Counted from the stretch's first letter, positions 16,477 through 29,000 are shown. The stretch is DNA of 64,000 bases from Streptomyces griseus (GCF_001715295.1 NZ_MDKB01000005.1:435645-499644), one strand, 5' to 3'. Made by a program: numbers and translations. Notes: generated by a model not told the origin, from the letters alone.

Positions 16477-18666
16477 ATGGCCGAGGTGCCTCCCGGGATG
16501 CCGGCCAGGTGGGAGGACATCCTCGCCATGTTTCACGACGGCACCACCAAGCTTCCGGACCGGAACCTGGTGGCGGGCGAGGGGTCCAAGCGGTGGATCA
16601 CCAAAGAGGTGAACGGCGCCTGGTTCGACGGTACTCCGAGCCTGAAGGCGGTGGAGTGGGGGCTGGACGGATACTACGCCTTCGCCTTTCCCACCCGGCC
16701 GAAGGAACAATGGCTGATGTTCGGGTTCGGCTACGACTGGACCAATTTCGGCAATGAAGCGGGTGCGCTGGTGGAGTTCACCGGAGCGACCGATCCGATT
16801 CTTGGATCGGTCACGTCCGGGACGAACAAGGACGCCAATCCCCTGTCGTCGAAGAAGGCGTCCGAGGTCCTCAACACCATGGACGTCTGGACGGGCGGAT
16901 GGGCGGCCACGTTCAACGAATGGGCCGAGAAGGTGGGCGACGGCACGGAGGAGCTGCAAGGGGAGTCCGCCGCCCTCTTCCAAGCCGCTCTTCAGGCGGT
17001 GAAGCGTTCACTCCAGGAGACCCAGTCCTTTTACCTGGGTGGCGCGATCAAGGATGATCTCCAAGCGGTGAGCGATCAACTGACGACTACCGTCGGAATA
17101 CTGAAGAAGAACTTCTGGGAATGGTTCGAGAAGCGGGAAACCGTGGGCACGGGCATCGAGAAACGAGAACCCGGTCCCATCTCCATGGCCTACACCCACC
17201 TGCGTGCGGAGTTCCTGAAGGCCATGGCCACCCAGAACCCGATGTCGGACCACGATCCGACTGTCAGCGGGCCTGACTGGGCCGGCATCGAGCACCGCGC
17301 GAAGGCGAGCTGGCTCGCGGCCGTCCAGTCCGAACTCGACGAGAAGTCCTCCCAGACGATGCTCGACCTGGCGACGGTCTACGACAAGGCGAGCATGAAG
17401 CTCTCCGACGCGAACTCCATCGTGAAGCCTACGTTCACCATCTCGCTGACGCCCGAGGAGCAGAACACCTTCTACGGCTCCGCGGGTGCGGGCGGTGACG
17501 GTGGCACGGGCAGCGCCGACGACATCCTCAACAAGTTCAAGGAGATGTTCGGCAACGGCGCCGGCGGAGACGGTGCGGGCGGTGACGGGGGCGGAATCGG
17601 CGGGGACGGTACGGGCGGTAAGGACGGCGGCGATCTCGGCCTCGGAGCCCCGCCTCCGGTCACCGGGCCGAGCGGCGGCACGTCCGGCACCGGTCTCCCG
17701 AACACCAAGAACCTCAGCCTCGGCCCGAATCCGGTCACCGGCCCCCAGGGCGGCACCTCGGGCACCACCAATCCTCTGGGCGGTGGCGGGCCCCTGACGC
17801 TACCGTCCGGATCGCGCATCGACCCCAAGACCGGCGCCGTGACCGACTCCAAGGGCAAACCGGTCCTCGGCGCGGACGGCAGGCCCCTGGTCGTGCCGCC
17901 CGGTTCCACCATCGGCTCCGGGGGGAAGATCATCCCGCCCGCGACCGGTGGCCCGAAGCCGCCGACGCTTCCGAGCGGCTCCACCTCGGGGGACCTGACG
18001 CGGGGCTTCAGGGTCGACGCCGAGGGCAACGTCATCGTCCCCAAGGGCACCAAGGTGGATGCTCAGGGAAACCTGATCGGCGCGGACGGCAAGCCACTGA
18101 CCAACGTGTACGGCGGGAAGCTCACCGTTCCGCCCGGCTCCCGGATCAACGCCGACGGAACCATCAGCGATCCGCAGGGCAAGCACATCACCGAGAGCAG
18201 CAACAACCTCAGGACCCGCGCTCCCAAGACGCTCGACGAGCTGCTGAACGGTCAGCGCCGCCCGCCGACGTCGGGCGGTGACCTCTTCGGCGGCTCGAAG
18301 GGGGACTCCGGGAATCTCCGCAAGATGATCGACAGCCACGGCAACCCGGTCCGCGAGCCGACCTCCATGGTGTCCGGACTCAGCGACCGCGCCCGTGCCG
18401 CCATGCGCCTGGCCGCGCTGCCCCCGGGCGCCCCTCCGACGCAGGGCACTGTGTCCACCCAGTCGCTCGGCGCCCTCGGGCGGGGAGGTGCGGGGGGCGG
18501 AGCGGGAACCGGCACGCCCTTCATGCCACCGATGGGTATGGGCGGCGGCGCCCCGGGGAGCCCGGGAGGCAACGGTGGCGACCGGCAGCGCACCGTATGG
18601 CTCTCGGAGGACGAAGAGGTGTGGGGCACCGAGCCCGGTGCCGGGACGGGTGTGATCGGGCGATGA
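16477..18666 (+). CDS. Large PPE/Esp-like ESX substrate with Gly-rich repeat tail
   Basis: The 729-residue protein has a globular start (1-110), a helical domain (about 120-340) containing DVWTGGWAATFNEWAEKVG that may contain the WXG-like turn, a Gly/Asp-rich linker (345-380), and a long Pro/Gly tail. The tail contains imperfect repeats built on VPPGS-x-I or LPSGS-x-I followed by D-x-x-G-x-V/I (about 385-580). The C-terminus carries WLSEDEEVWG, a short acidic Trp motif that I recall from other actinobacterial ESX-linked proteins. No signal peptide or membrane helix is present. The repeats resemble extended wall-spanning segments. It overlaps the next gene by 4 bases (ATGA), so translation is coupled. 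The role as secreted substrate is inferred from operon and layout. Confidence 0.75.
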   Translation: MAEVPPGMPARWEDILAMFHDGTTKLPDRNLVAGEGSKRWITKEVNGAWFDGTPSLKAVEWGLDGYYAFAFPTRPKEQWLMFGFGYDWTNFGNEAGALVEFTGATDPILGSVTSGTNKDANPLSSKKASEVLNTMDVWTGGWAATFNEWAEKVGDGTEELQGESAALFQAALQAVKRSLQETQSFYLGGAIKDDLQAVSDQLTTTVGILKKNFWEWFEKRETVGTGIEKREPGPISMAYTHLRAEFLKAMATQNPMSDHDPTVSGPDWAGIEHRAKASWLAAVQSELDEKSSQTMLDLATVYDKASMKLSDANSIVKPTFTISLTPEEQNTFYGSAGAGGDGGTGSADDILNKFKEMFGNGAGGDGAGGDGGGIGGDGTGGKDGGDLGLGAPPPVTGPSGGTSGTGLPNTKNLSLGPNPVTGPQGGTSGTTNPLGGGGPLTLPSGSRIDPKTGAVTDSKGKPVLGADGRPLVVPPGSTIGSGGKIIPPATGGPKPPTLPSGSTSGDLTRGFRVDAEGNVIVPKGTKVDAQGNLIGADGKPLTNVYGGKLTVPPGSRINADGTISDPQGKHITESSNNLRTRAPKTLDELLNGQRRPPTSGGDLFGGSKGDSGNLRKMIDSHGNPVREPTSMVSGLSDRARAAMRLAALPPGAPPTQGTVSTQSLGALGRGGAGGGAGTGTPFMPPMGMGGGAPGSPGGNGGDRQRTVWLSEDEEVWGTEPGAGTGVIGR

Positions 18667-19301
18667 GTTCCGCAGAGGCGGAAGCGGGCCGAACACCCGC
18701 CGGAAGCGAGAATTCCGCCATGCCCCCGGTGCCGGACGACATCCGCGCGGCCGCGCGCACCGCGCCCGGGCACTGGTTCGGCACGGTGGACCCCGCATGG
18801 AGCGGAGAAGGCGAACCGCCGCTGTGGGCGGTGATCGGGCAGTGGCGCTCCGACGCCGACGGCGAGATCGCCGAATGGCAGCGGAACGAGCAGTACCGGC
18901 CGTCCCCCGGCATGCTCGGCTGGCCGGAACCGACCGACGACGTGGACGCCGCCATGCAGCTCGCGGCGACCGGTTACGGTCCGGTCGAGGGCGTCGCCCT
19001 GGCCGTGGTCACGGCCGAACTGGCCGTGCTGACGGCTCCGGACGGCGGCGCGGTCAGCGTCTGCACGCCGGACGGCTATCCGGTGGTGCCGGTGTTCACC
19101 GCGCCCGCCCATCTGGAGCGGGCGGGCGCGCTCGCCCATCGGGTCCTGCCCGTCTCCGAGGCGTTCGCGCTCGTACCCGAAGGGCAGGACCTCTACCTCA
19201 ACCCGACGGGACCCGTCGCCCTGCGGTTGTCCGCGGACGACCTGTCCCGCGCGGTCGACGTGCTGGAAGCGGCGGCCGAACGCAAGGAGAAGCAGGACTG
19301 A
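18663..19301 (+). CDS. Type VII secretion-associated SseB-like protein
   Basis: This 212-residue soluble protein has an N-terminal segment PPVPDDIRAAARTAPGHWFGTVDPAW typical of proteins annotated as type VII secretion-associated. It contains an SseB-like core (LAVLTAPDGGAVSVCTPDGYPVVPVFTAPAHL) and ends LYLNPTGPVALRL-x-x-D-D-L. It overlaps the preceding gene by ATGA and the next by one base. The likely role is a cytosolic accessory or chaperone-like partner for ESX substrates; the biochemical role is not known. Confidence 0.8.
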   Translation: MSSAEAEAGRTPAGSENSAMPPVPDDIRAAARTAPGHWFGTVDPAWSGEGEPPLWAVIGQWRSDADGEIAEWQRNEQYRPSPGMLGWPEPTDDVDAAMQLAATGYGPVEGVALAVVTAELAVLTAPDGGAVSVCTPDGYPVVPVFTAPAHLERAGALAHRVLPVSEAFALVPEGQDLYLNPTGPVALRLSADDLSRAVDVLEAAAERKEKQD

Positions 19302-19759
19302 TGGTGTCGTTCCAGGAACAGCTCGCGGAGGCCATGGCCGGCCTCGCGGAACAGACGAAGAAGATCCAGCAGGTCCAGGAGGAGCTGGCCAGGGCGTCCG
19401 CCTCGGTGACCTCCAAGGACCGGATGGTGACCGCCTCGGTCAACGCGCACGGTGAGGTCCTCTCGTTCAAATTCCACACCGAGGGCTACCGCACGATGCC
19501 GCCGGCCCAGTTGGCCGAGGTGCTGAAGACCACGGTCAACGCGGCCCGTACGGAGATGAGTTCCAAGGTCAGCGGCACGGTCCGGCCGTTGATGGGCAGC
19601 CAGGAGGAGCTTGCACGCGGCATGTTCGGCGGTGGCGAGCTGGAGGATCTGCTCGCTCCGCTGCGCGCGATGCAGCCCGAGGGGCTGACGGAGACGGTAC
19701 TGGGTGGCGGGCGCAAGCCGTCCGCGAACCGTGGCGAGGAGGACGAGTTCTATGGCTGA
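19301..19759 (+). CDS. YbaB/EbfC-like protein of the ESX operon (EspL-like)
   Basis: The 152-residue product starts with a coiled coil (about 5-35), followed by a small beta hairpin (RMVTASVNAHGEVLSFKFH) and a second helix. This is the YbaB/EbfC fold. The tail after residue 100 is acidic and disordered, ending EEDEFYG. In mycobacterial ESX-1 the similar EspL stabilises substrates. The start overlaps the stop of the previous gene by one base. DNA binding is a property of the YbaB family but is not shown here. Confidence 0.8.
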   Translation: MVSFQEQLAEAMAGLAEQTKKIQQVQEELARASASVTSKDRMVTASVNAHGEVLSFKFHTEGYRTMPPAQLAEVLKTTVNAARTEMSSKVSGTVRPLMGSQEELARGMFGGGELEDLLAPLRAMQPEGLTETVLGGGRKPSANRGEEDEFYG

Positions 19760-20063
19760 CGGAACCCTGAGCGTTCCCGGGGACCTTCCGCGACGGTTCA
19801 CCCAGTTCGGTGCCATCGCGCGGATCGTCGGTGAACTGGGCGTCCTCAACGACAACATCAATGCCGAGAACCTGACGGCGGGCGGCCGGGACGACGTGTA
19901 CGCGAAGGAGTACCACAAGTTCGTCCTCGCGACGGGCAAGGGTCTCACCTACGGCCTCGAAGGTCTCTCCGACCTGCTCGAGATGGTCGGCATCAGCGGC
20001 AACAACGCCTCGATCATCCTGAACGACGCCGAGGACGACGCCAACCACATCGCCGCCGGCTGA
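19752..20063 (+). CDS. Small helical ESX-like protein, 103 aa
   Basis: The 103-residue product overlaps the previous gene by 8 bases and ends 33 bases before the giant toxin-like gene. It is helical throughout with a turn around ENLTAGGRDDVYAKEYHK. Its C-terminal helix NASIILNDAEDDANHIAAG resembles that of the first small protein of the operon (DAEHEANSYAAGIAGA). It has no Trp-x-Gly. The position suggests that it is the dedicated secretion partner of the giant protein. Confidence 0.75.
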   Translation: MADGTLSVPGDLPRRFTQFGAIARIVGELGVLNDNINAENLTAGGRDDVYAKEYHKFVLATGKGLTYGLEGLSDLLEMVGISGNNASIILNDAEDDANHIAAG

Positions 20064-20096
20064 GCCGGCCGAACTCCGAAGACGCGGCACCACACG

Positions 20097-23000
20097 ATGG
20101 CGATTGAGGTTTCCGAGGGGTGGGCGACCCTCCTCAAGACTCTGACCGGCATGCCCTTCCCGCAGGCGAACGAGGACACCCTGCGGGTGGTCAGCGACGA
20201 GTATCGCCAGATGGCCGAGAAGTTCCGCGAGGTCGAGGAGCTTCTGCGGCAGGTCGTCAGCCGCGTCGACGAGGACTTCGAGGGCGAGACCGCGACGCGT
20301 TTCGTCGCGTACGCCCGGCAGTTCGTCGAGAGGACGAACGGCAACGAGAGCATCCTCGAGCGCGCCTACGAGGATGCCCTCAAGCTGTCGAAGAACGCCC
20401 ACACGACCGCCGCCGACATCGAGTACACCAAGTGGATGATCTTCGGCCAGCTCGCCCTGCTGGTCGTGCAGATAGCCCTGGCCCAGGCCCTGATGCCGGT
20501 GACGGCCGGGCTGTCCGAGATCTGGGCCGCCGCCGCGATCGCCGCGTTCCGCTCCATGGCGTTGCTCATCCTCAAGTTCCTGCTGGCCCAGATCATCATG
20601 CAGACCGTCACCGGCCTCGTCGGCGGCCTGCTGCTCGACTCCATCCTCCAGCTCACCCAGATGGGCCGCGGCGACCGTACGGAATGGAACAAGGACTTCA
20701 CCGCGGACGCCGCGAAGTTCGCCGCCATCGGCGGTGCGCTCGGCGGGCCGTTCGCCCTGCTGGGCGGTGGGCTCGGCAAGCTGCTCGGCAACCTGGGCGG
20801 CAAGGGACTGGGCAAGATCCTCGGCAATGACGCGGCGAACGTGCTGGGCAAGGGGCTGGGCGGAGGCGGCAAGGGCGCGGGGGGCGCCGCCGGGGGTGCG
20901 GGCAAGGCCGCGGGTGGTCTCGGCAAGGGCGCGGGGGGCGCGGGGGCGGGTGCCGCAGGCAAGGGCGCGGCCGGTGCGGGCGCGGGTGCCGGAAAGGGCG
21001 CTGGCGGCGCAGGCGCGGGTGCCGGCAAGGGAGCCGGTGGCGCGGGAGCCGGTGCGGGCAAGGGAGCCGGTGGCGCAGGCGCCGGTGCCGGAAAGGAAGC
21101 CGGGAGCGCCGGGGCGGGCGCGGGCAAGGGCGCGGGCGCGGCGGGCGACGGCGCGGCGGAAGCCGGCGGAAGGGCCGGAGCGGGGGCCGCGGGCCAGACG
21201 ATCTCGGAGGAGTCCGCCCGCAAGCTCGGCGAGCGCCTGGGCACCATCATGGGCCGGACCAACGAATCCCTGAACCACCTGGGGGCGGACGGCGCGAGGG
21301 GGGCGGCCGCGGGCGCGGTCGGCAGGGAGGTCGTCAAGGACTTCGCGAACGCCTTCGAGAAGAACCTCGGGGACTCCCTCGGCAACGAGACCGCCCGGAA
21401 TCTGGGCCGCGAGTACGGCGAGGCGCTGGTCAAGGGCTGGGGCGGCAAGGCGGACTGGCAGGGGCTGACCCACTCGCTGGACGACGCGCTCAAGCCGTAC
21501 GTGAAGGACCTGGGCGAAAGCGGGGTACGAGCGCTCTCCCACGACCTGCCCGGCTCGTTCGTCCAGACCATCAGCAAGAACATCGAAGGAAACATCGGCT
21601 TCCGGATCGGCAACTTCGTCGGCGAGATCGCCGGCGAATCGAGCCACGCCGTGGTCACCGAGGGCATGTACAACCTGCTCTTCGGTCCCGAGCACAAGTT
21701 CACGGTCAGCGGCTGGACGGCGGCCGCAGGCGCGGCGGGCGGGGTGATGGGCCGGGGGGTGGCCCATGGCTTCCAATCCCTGCACCACGCGGTACAGGGC
21801 CCGCCGGCCGCTCCGCCGCCGCGCCCTCCGGTCTTCTCTTCCGACTCGCCGACCCCCCCGTCCACGACCCCACCGTCCGCGACGCCGCGGCCGAGCACCG
21901 AGTCGAGCGCGACGGTGCGGGACGGCTCCGGCACAAGGAGCGACGCGGACAACCACACGCTCACCGATTCGGCCTCGGAGTCCGGTTCGGACAGCGCATC
22001 GCCCACGCGGAGCGGCGACGACAGCACCTCGGACGGCGACAGCCTGTACTACCTGGACGTGGACGGCCTCTCGGACAGCCGGACGCTGTACTCGGGCGAC
22101 GACGACGGGAGCGGCGCACCGTACGGTCTGTCCGAGGCACCCGCTCCCTCCTTCGCCACCAGTCCGAACGACACGGACTTCAGGAACAGCGCGCCCGAAG
22201 CCACCTTCAGGGACCACACGAACGAGACCACCAGCTCGAACGACACCTCCACCCCTCGCGCCACCGACCCCGCGAACGACTCCGGCGACTCGCCCGCCGA
22301 CTCCCGCACGCCCGAGCCGCCCGTACCGCCGGACTCGGTGCCCGAGCTGGACCTCCTGCTGAACGGCCTCCCGGACGTACCCGGGACGCCGCCCTCCCAG
22401 GACCATGCGCTTGACGGGAACGTGACACCGGACCCCACGGACGCGCACGCGCTTCTGGACAGCCTCCCGGACGCACCGGGCACCACGCTCGGCACGGTGC
22501 TGTCGGCGGAGGCGGAGCGGCTCCTGGCGGACGTGCCCGACGCACCGCGGAACGACCTTCCGCGGACGTCCGACGACGGCTCAGGCGCGGCGTCGTCCAA
22601 CCGGTCCGGCGACTCCGGGACGGGAAGCCGGACCGCTGACGAAGTCGACCGGCTCAAGGAGCGCCTGGACCGGCTCAAGGAGCGGCAGACCCCCGACCCC
22701 TCGGCCTCCGACCTGGCGGCACGACTGGAGAAGCTGCGCGAGGGCGGCTCCGACGAGCTCGGCCGCCCCGCACGGGTGGACGAACTCCGTGAGCAGTACC
22801 GCGCGGCCCTGGAGGAGGAGGGCGCCGACGGATGGGATCCCGACGGGACGACGACAGGACCCGAAGGCACCGGCGCGCTCCCGTACAACGGTGCGGGCGG
22901 CATCGCGGCGACGCCGCGCCCCGTACCGACCCCTTCCACGACGCCGGGGGCCGGCGCCTCCCCCGGCGGAGCGCGTCGTCAGACACCCCCAGGCCCGTCC

Positions 23001-26000
23001 CCGGACGGGTTCGACGCGCTGTTCCCCGAGGTCCCGCAGAACGAACCCGGTGCCCAACCCTTCGCGGGGGACGAGCCGGACCTCGTGTTCCCGGACGTTC
23101 CCGAGGCCCCGCCCGGCACCGAGTCCCCGGCCGGGAGTCGGGCGGAGACGGAGCGGACCGGAAGCGACAGCGACGGTACGGAGCCGGCCACGGATGGCTC
23201 ACCGCATCCTGTCCGAACGGAGTCGCAGGACGAGCTGCCCTTCCGCGACGGCTTCGACGTACACGACGACGGCGATGTCGATGCGCTGATCACGCAACTC
23301 GACGCACTGGGCGGCCCCGGCGACGACCCGGTGACCCGGCTGGAGCAGCTGCCGGCCGCGCCCGAGGGCCTGACCCGCTCCGAGCAGCGCAGGCTGGCCA
23401 GGGACGTGGAGCGGGAGACCGGCTCCCTGCTGGCGGATGCGCGGCGGGTGGGCGTCGACAGGGAGACCCGGCAGCGGCTGAGCGAGCGCATCCGGGAGGA
23501 CGCCCGGGCGGGCAGGTACGCCGATGCCGCCGGCGGCCTGCGGGAACTCGGCGACCTCGTCGCCGAGCACGGTCTCGGTGAACGCCTCCAGCAGTTCCGC
23601 CGTCATGTGGACCGCGGATACGAGACGCGCGCCGCACAGTTGGGCATGCGCCGTACGGAGTGGCTGCGCCATGCCCTCGACATCGAGCAGTCGGCCCTGG
23701 GCGGCGATCCGCGTCGCACGACCCAGTTGCTGGACGAGTTCGAGAACCGTCTCGGCACCCTCGGGTCCGAGCTGGGAGCCCGCGTCGACAACACCCCCGA
23801 GGCGCTCGAGAAGCGATTGGCCGACAACCGGCGGGCCGACGCCGAAGAGGCGGGCATGGACCGCGAGCGGTTCCTCGCCTGGGAGGACCGCCGGGAGCAG
23901 GCGGCGACCCCCGAGGATCTTCGCAGGGTGCAGGCCGACTACGACGCCGAGCTGAAGACCTCGCGGCGGCTCACGACCCTGCGGGATCTCGGCGCGTCCG
24001 AGAGTGAGCTGGCCGCCTGGAAGAGCCGGTTCGAAGGACCGGAGCGGGGCGGCGACCTCGACGCGCAGTACGAACGTCGTACGGTCACCCTCGGCGGGGA
24101 AGCAGAACTGGCGTCCTTCCAGGCACGGCTGGACGCCCTGGGTGAGGGCGGCCACCAGCAGGAGTCCCCGGAACCGCCGTCCCCGCCGCAGGACGGTCCC
24201 GGCGGCGACGTCGGGGACGGCGCCCCCGCCCGGGACCTGGCCGGGGACTCCCGGGCGGAGAACGACCGGATCCTGGAGGAGCGGCTCGACCGGCTGCGCG
24301 AGGGTACGGACGACCCCGGGATGTCGCGCGAGGAGCGGCAGCAGTGGGCGGAGCGGCATGCGAACGCCGAGGACGACACGGCGAGGCAGGCCGTCGAGCG
24401 GGAGCAGCTCGACCGGATGGCGCAGCTGGAGCGTGACCGGCGGCTGAGGGACATCGTGGACGGCGGTCCCGAGGGGGCGCGGCGCAGCCCCGAGCGCAGT
24501 GCCGCATGGCGGGACAGGCTGGCCGAGGCGGCGGACGACCCGCAGGCCGTCGACCGGGTCCTCGACGGCTACGACGCGGAGACGACGGAGCTGAGGCGTG
24601 AGGGGCGGGAGCGCCTGGAACAGGAATTGCGTGCTCCGGACCGCCTGCGAGACCTCGACCGGCGTATCGACCGCTCGCTCGACAAGCTGCCCGGAGAGAT
24701 ACGGGAACAGGCCGCCCACGACGCCCGCACGCTGGTGGAGCGTCTGCGGAACCTGGCCGCCCCCGGCGAGGGGCCGGCTGCGCCCAAGGTGGACGACGCC
24801 GTGCCGGAGAAGGGCACGGACGGCCAGGACACGGAGCTGACGGACGCGCCGGGCCCCTCCGGTGCCGGACCGTCGGCGACCGTACGCAATCCGGTCTCCC
24901 GGACAAATGTCGACGAGGGTTCCGGAAGCCCGGGGAAGTCCCCGCGGCCGGGCGGCTCCGAACAGGATCGGCGCGCTCCGGCAGTGCCGGGCGAGCAGCT
25001 GATGGAAGCTCAGCGGCAGCGGGGTGACGCGTCGGAGTCCGGGGAGTCGGACGGCGACAGGCTTCGCTCGCGGGAGCGGGACGACCTGCCCTCGTCGGAC
25101 ACCCGTCGGATACGTACGCAGACCGAGGACGACGCGCGGTCCCTCACCGACACGCGGACCGCTTCGGACTCCGATGCGGCCAACGACGTCTCTCTCACCT
25201 CCGACGACACGTCCGGGCTCAAGGCCGACGACATGCCGGGCCCGAAGGCTGATACGTCCGAACTCACGGCCGACGACACGGCCGATCACGAGGGCGATCG
25301 TGATGCGGACCGCGATGCCGACCGCGATGCCGATGCCGACCGTGAGGGAGGGGAGCCGTCCGGTAAGACCTCGGACAGCGACGACGCCGATTCCGTGGCC
25401 TCCGTCCCCGAGGACTCCGAGAGGCCGCTGAAGGAGAACGAGGAGCCGCCCGGCGGCCCCGGCAGGGACGGCTCCTCACCGGCCGGCCAGTCGGGCGTGC
25501 AGCAGCTCTCGGCCCGCGACAAGGCCCTGAACGCCCTCTCGGCGGACGAGTTCGAGCAGCGGATGTACCGGGCGCGCCGCGACCGCCCGGACCTGACGAC
25601 CGACGAGGCCCTGCGCGACGAGGTGTACCGCCGGATCGAGAACCCCGGCGTGAAGGTGGAGCAGGCGGGGACCCTCGCCCCTCCCCTGCTGAGCAAGGGC
25701 GTGGAGCCGCTCCTGGCGGGGCGGGCCGGTGAGTTCGTCACGTTCGACGACAACGCGATGCTGCCCACGTCGATGAAGGGCCACGGGCACGGGCGGTTCA
25801 CCCTCCGGGGTACCGACCAGCTGGCCGCTTCCCTCATGACGCGGTGGGGTCTGGACCCGGACGGGCTCGAGGCGTTGAAGCTCGTGCTCACTCAGAGTCC
25901 GCATACGCTGCTAGCCCCCCGGACCTTCGTCCTGCCGACCGTGGGCGGAGGCCACCGGGAGATCTCCCTCTCGGTGGAGAGCTACGGGAACTGGCGGCGC

Positions 26001-29000
26001 CATGCCGAACCGTCGGCGCCGGCCGCCGCGAAAGACGCAACCGCCCCCGCACCGGTCGGGGACGGAGCCCGGAACGAGGGCGGCGCGACCACGCCGGTGG
26101 CGACGGAGCCGCGGACGGAGGGGTCCACGACGACCGCCGCGCCGAAGACGGACGCGTCGGGGACCGACGGGGCCGAGGCCGCCGGGGCAAAGAGCGCCGA
26201 AGCCGCCGGGACCAAGGCTGCCGAGGCCGCCGCGGCCAAGACCGCCGACGCCCCCGTGAAGGTCGAGACCGAACTCCGCACCCGCCCCGGTGCGACCGAG
26301 ACCAAGACCCTCGGCACCTCCCGTGCCTTCGGACTGGCGGTCCCACTCGGTCCCTCCGCCGGAACCATCGGCGCGCTGGGCTCGGTGTCGCTCAGCGGGC
26401 GGCGTATGGAGGCCGCCTACACCTACACCCAGGAGAGCCGCGCCCAGAGCAGCGTGACCGCGGTCGGCAAGGACGGCAGTCACCTCCACGTGAGCGACCT
26501 GCACATCGTCGTCGAGTCCTCCCGTGCCTGGGACAAGAAGGGGCGGGAGCAGCACGCGGACCCGCAGCGGACCGAGGCCACCGACCGGATGCGCTACCGC
26601 ATCCAGGACGGCGTCACCTGGCGGGTCCCGGACAGCGTCACCGACCCGGCGATCCCGGACCGGCTTCCCCCCGCGTTCGTGTTCGCGCCCGGCGCCCGGC
26701 CGCACCTGCTCGCACCGCTGAGCGTCACCACGGAGACCCGGGTGCTGGACTGGGCGCTCAGGAACTTCCCCGACGCGGCCCCCGGCAGCTTCCTCCGCCG
26801 CCAACTGGCCGATCTGTTCGGCGAGGAGAGCCTGCGCACCATGATCGCGCAGAGCTCCGGGGAGACGGTGGTCACCGCCCCGCTCTTCGCCACCCCGGGC
26901 AACCGCTCGCTGGGCTCCGTGGAACTGCGGCTGGTCCCGGTCGATGCCACGCTGCTCCAGGCGTCCGACTCGACCGAGGTCAAGAAGGCCGACGCACAGC
27001 GCGTCACCGCCACCACGGAGAAGAAGAACACCCAGGGGGCCGCGATCGGGCTGTCGGCCGGTCCCCAGTTCTCGCTGCTCCAGCCCGCGGGCACCCTGAA
27101 CCTCCAGGTCGCGGCATCGGCCGGTCTGACGACCCAGCGTGCGGAGAGCAGTTACAGCGGCAACACGGCCGAGTCCGTGCGGACCCTCAACAGCCGCGGC
27201 CACTCCGGGCTGTACGACATCCGCTTCCGTCTGGAGCTGCGCCGGCAGGGTGGCACCTGGGAGTCACCCGTACCGGTGGGACCGACCGGCCGGACGGGCG
27301 GGAACGACCCGGCCGGGGACGGCGCCTTCCTGACGGCCACCGTGCAGCTGCCGCGGGCCGACGCCCGCAGGCTGGCCGGGTGGGACGACGGCACCGCGCC
27401 CGTCCCGGACGCCGAAGCTCCCCCCGCTCCCGCGTACCTGTCACCGTCGAACCCGGCGACGTTCGGCCTGCACGCGGTCCTGGACCTGGCGGCGACCCGC
27501 GACCCCCTGTCGGGCCCGCCCCCGTCATCGCTGGCGGACGAACTGGCCGAGCGCATCCAGGCAGGCCTGCACCACGCCTACCGCGACCTGGTGCTGCCGC
27601 CCCGGCCGGAGACCGCGGTCACCGGTGAGCGTCCCCGTGGCAGCGACCGGATGTACGACAGAGCGGTGCGCAACACCCATCTGCTGCGCCAGGCGCTCTC
27701 GCGCACGGTGCTGGAGGGCTCGCTCGACCGCCTCACGAGCACCGGACTGCGCATCCAGCTGGAGCAGTTGGGCTCCGTCGACAAGCGGTACGTCGTGCTC
27801 ACCGTGCGCGCGCAGGCGACGGACCGCCGGTTCGTGGGGACCCACCACGACCTGGGTCTGGCCAACAACGTCCTGTCGACCCGCCGCGCGGACAGCGCGA
27901 CCACACGGACGCACGGCTGGTCGGTCGGCGTCGACGCGGGACTGACCGGCATCGAACGCTTCGGCGGCACCGGCAGCATCGGCTACCGGTACGGCAGGCA
28001 GACCGCCTACGGCATGACGTACGGTCCTACGCTGACCCCGGACGGCGGCATCACCAGTTCCGGGTCGCAGCACCTGTGGTCGTACGACCTCACCTTCACC
28101 GCGGAGGCCACCAGTTTCACCCGGCCGCGCCAGACCGCGAGGACCCTGACGGGCGAACTGCTCAGCACTCGCTGGTTCGTGAAGCAGGCAGCCGGGAGCG
28201 TCGACCTCCTGCGTGCCGGGCAGGCCGACGGAGCGGCCGGGCAGATCGGCGGAGCGGCCGCGCAGGCCCCCGTCACCGGTCGTGTCACCCTCGCCGTCCC
28301 CGCGTCGCTGTCCGTCCCGTCCGCCCTGCCCGTCAGCCGGCCCGGGACGGTCCCGGACTTCGTGCCGATGGACCGGGCCAGGGCGGAACTGCTCTCCTCC
28401 GGGAAGCCCGTCCCCCCGGACGGCTGGACGCCCCACGCCCTCTTCGGCGGCCTGCACTCCGTGCAGAGCGTCCACTCGCCCGAGATCGTGCAGCACCACC
28501 TCAAGGACCTGCTCGCCTCCGTCTCCGGCAACTCCTGGGTCTACGGAACCGACGGGACGCCCGCGTCCGGCGCTCTGGCGGAGGCGTTCGCCGTCGGCCG
28601 CAACGAGGCGGACTTCAGCGACGCGGCGCAGACGGGCAAGCACGTCAGCGACCTGTTCGGACGGACGGCCGTCACCGACATCACCGCCTCGGTCAGCGCC
28701 TGGCCGCAGGTGCTCCGGCCCCGCGTGGTCGCCGTCGTCGACTCCGGCGACCTGGCCCTCTCCCACATCGGCTCGGGAACCAGCGGGGCGGGGCACTCGG
28801 TCGCCCGTACCAGCAGCCATGCCGTCTCCCTCCTGGGCGCGTTCCGGGCCAAGCACACCGACGCGTTCCGGACCGCCGGCACCTACGGCCTCACCTGGTC
28901 GCCGTACCAGCGCACCAGCACCGCGACCGAGGCCGCGACCTTCTCCGCGAACCCGGCCCACACGGTTCAGTACACCGGACCGATGGCCCTGGTCAGCGCC

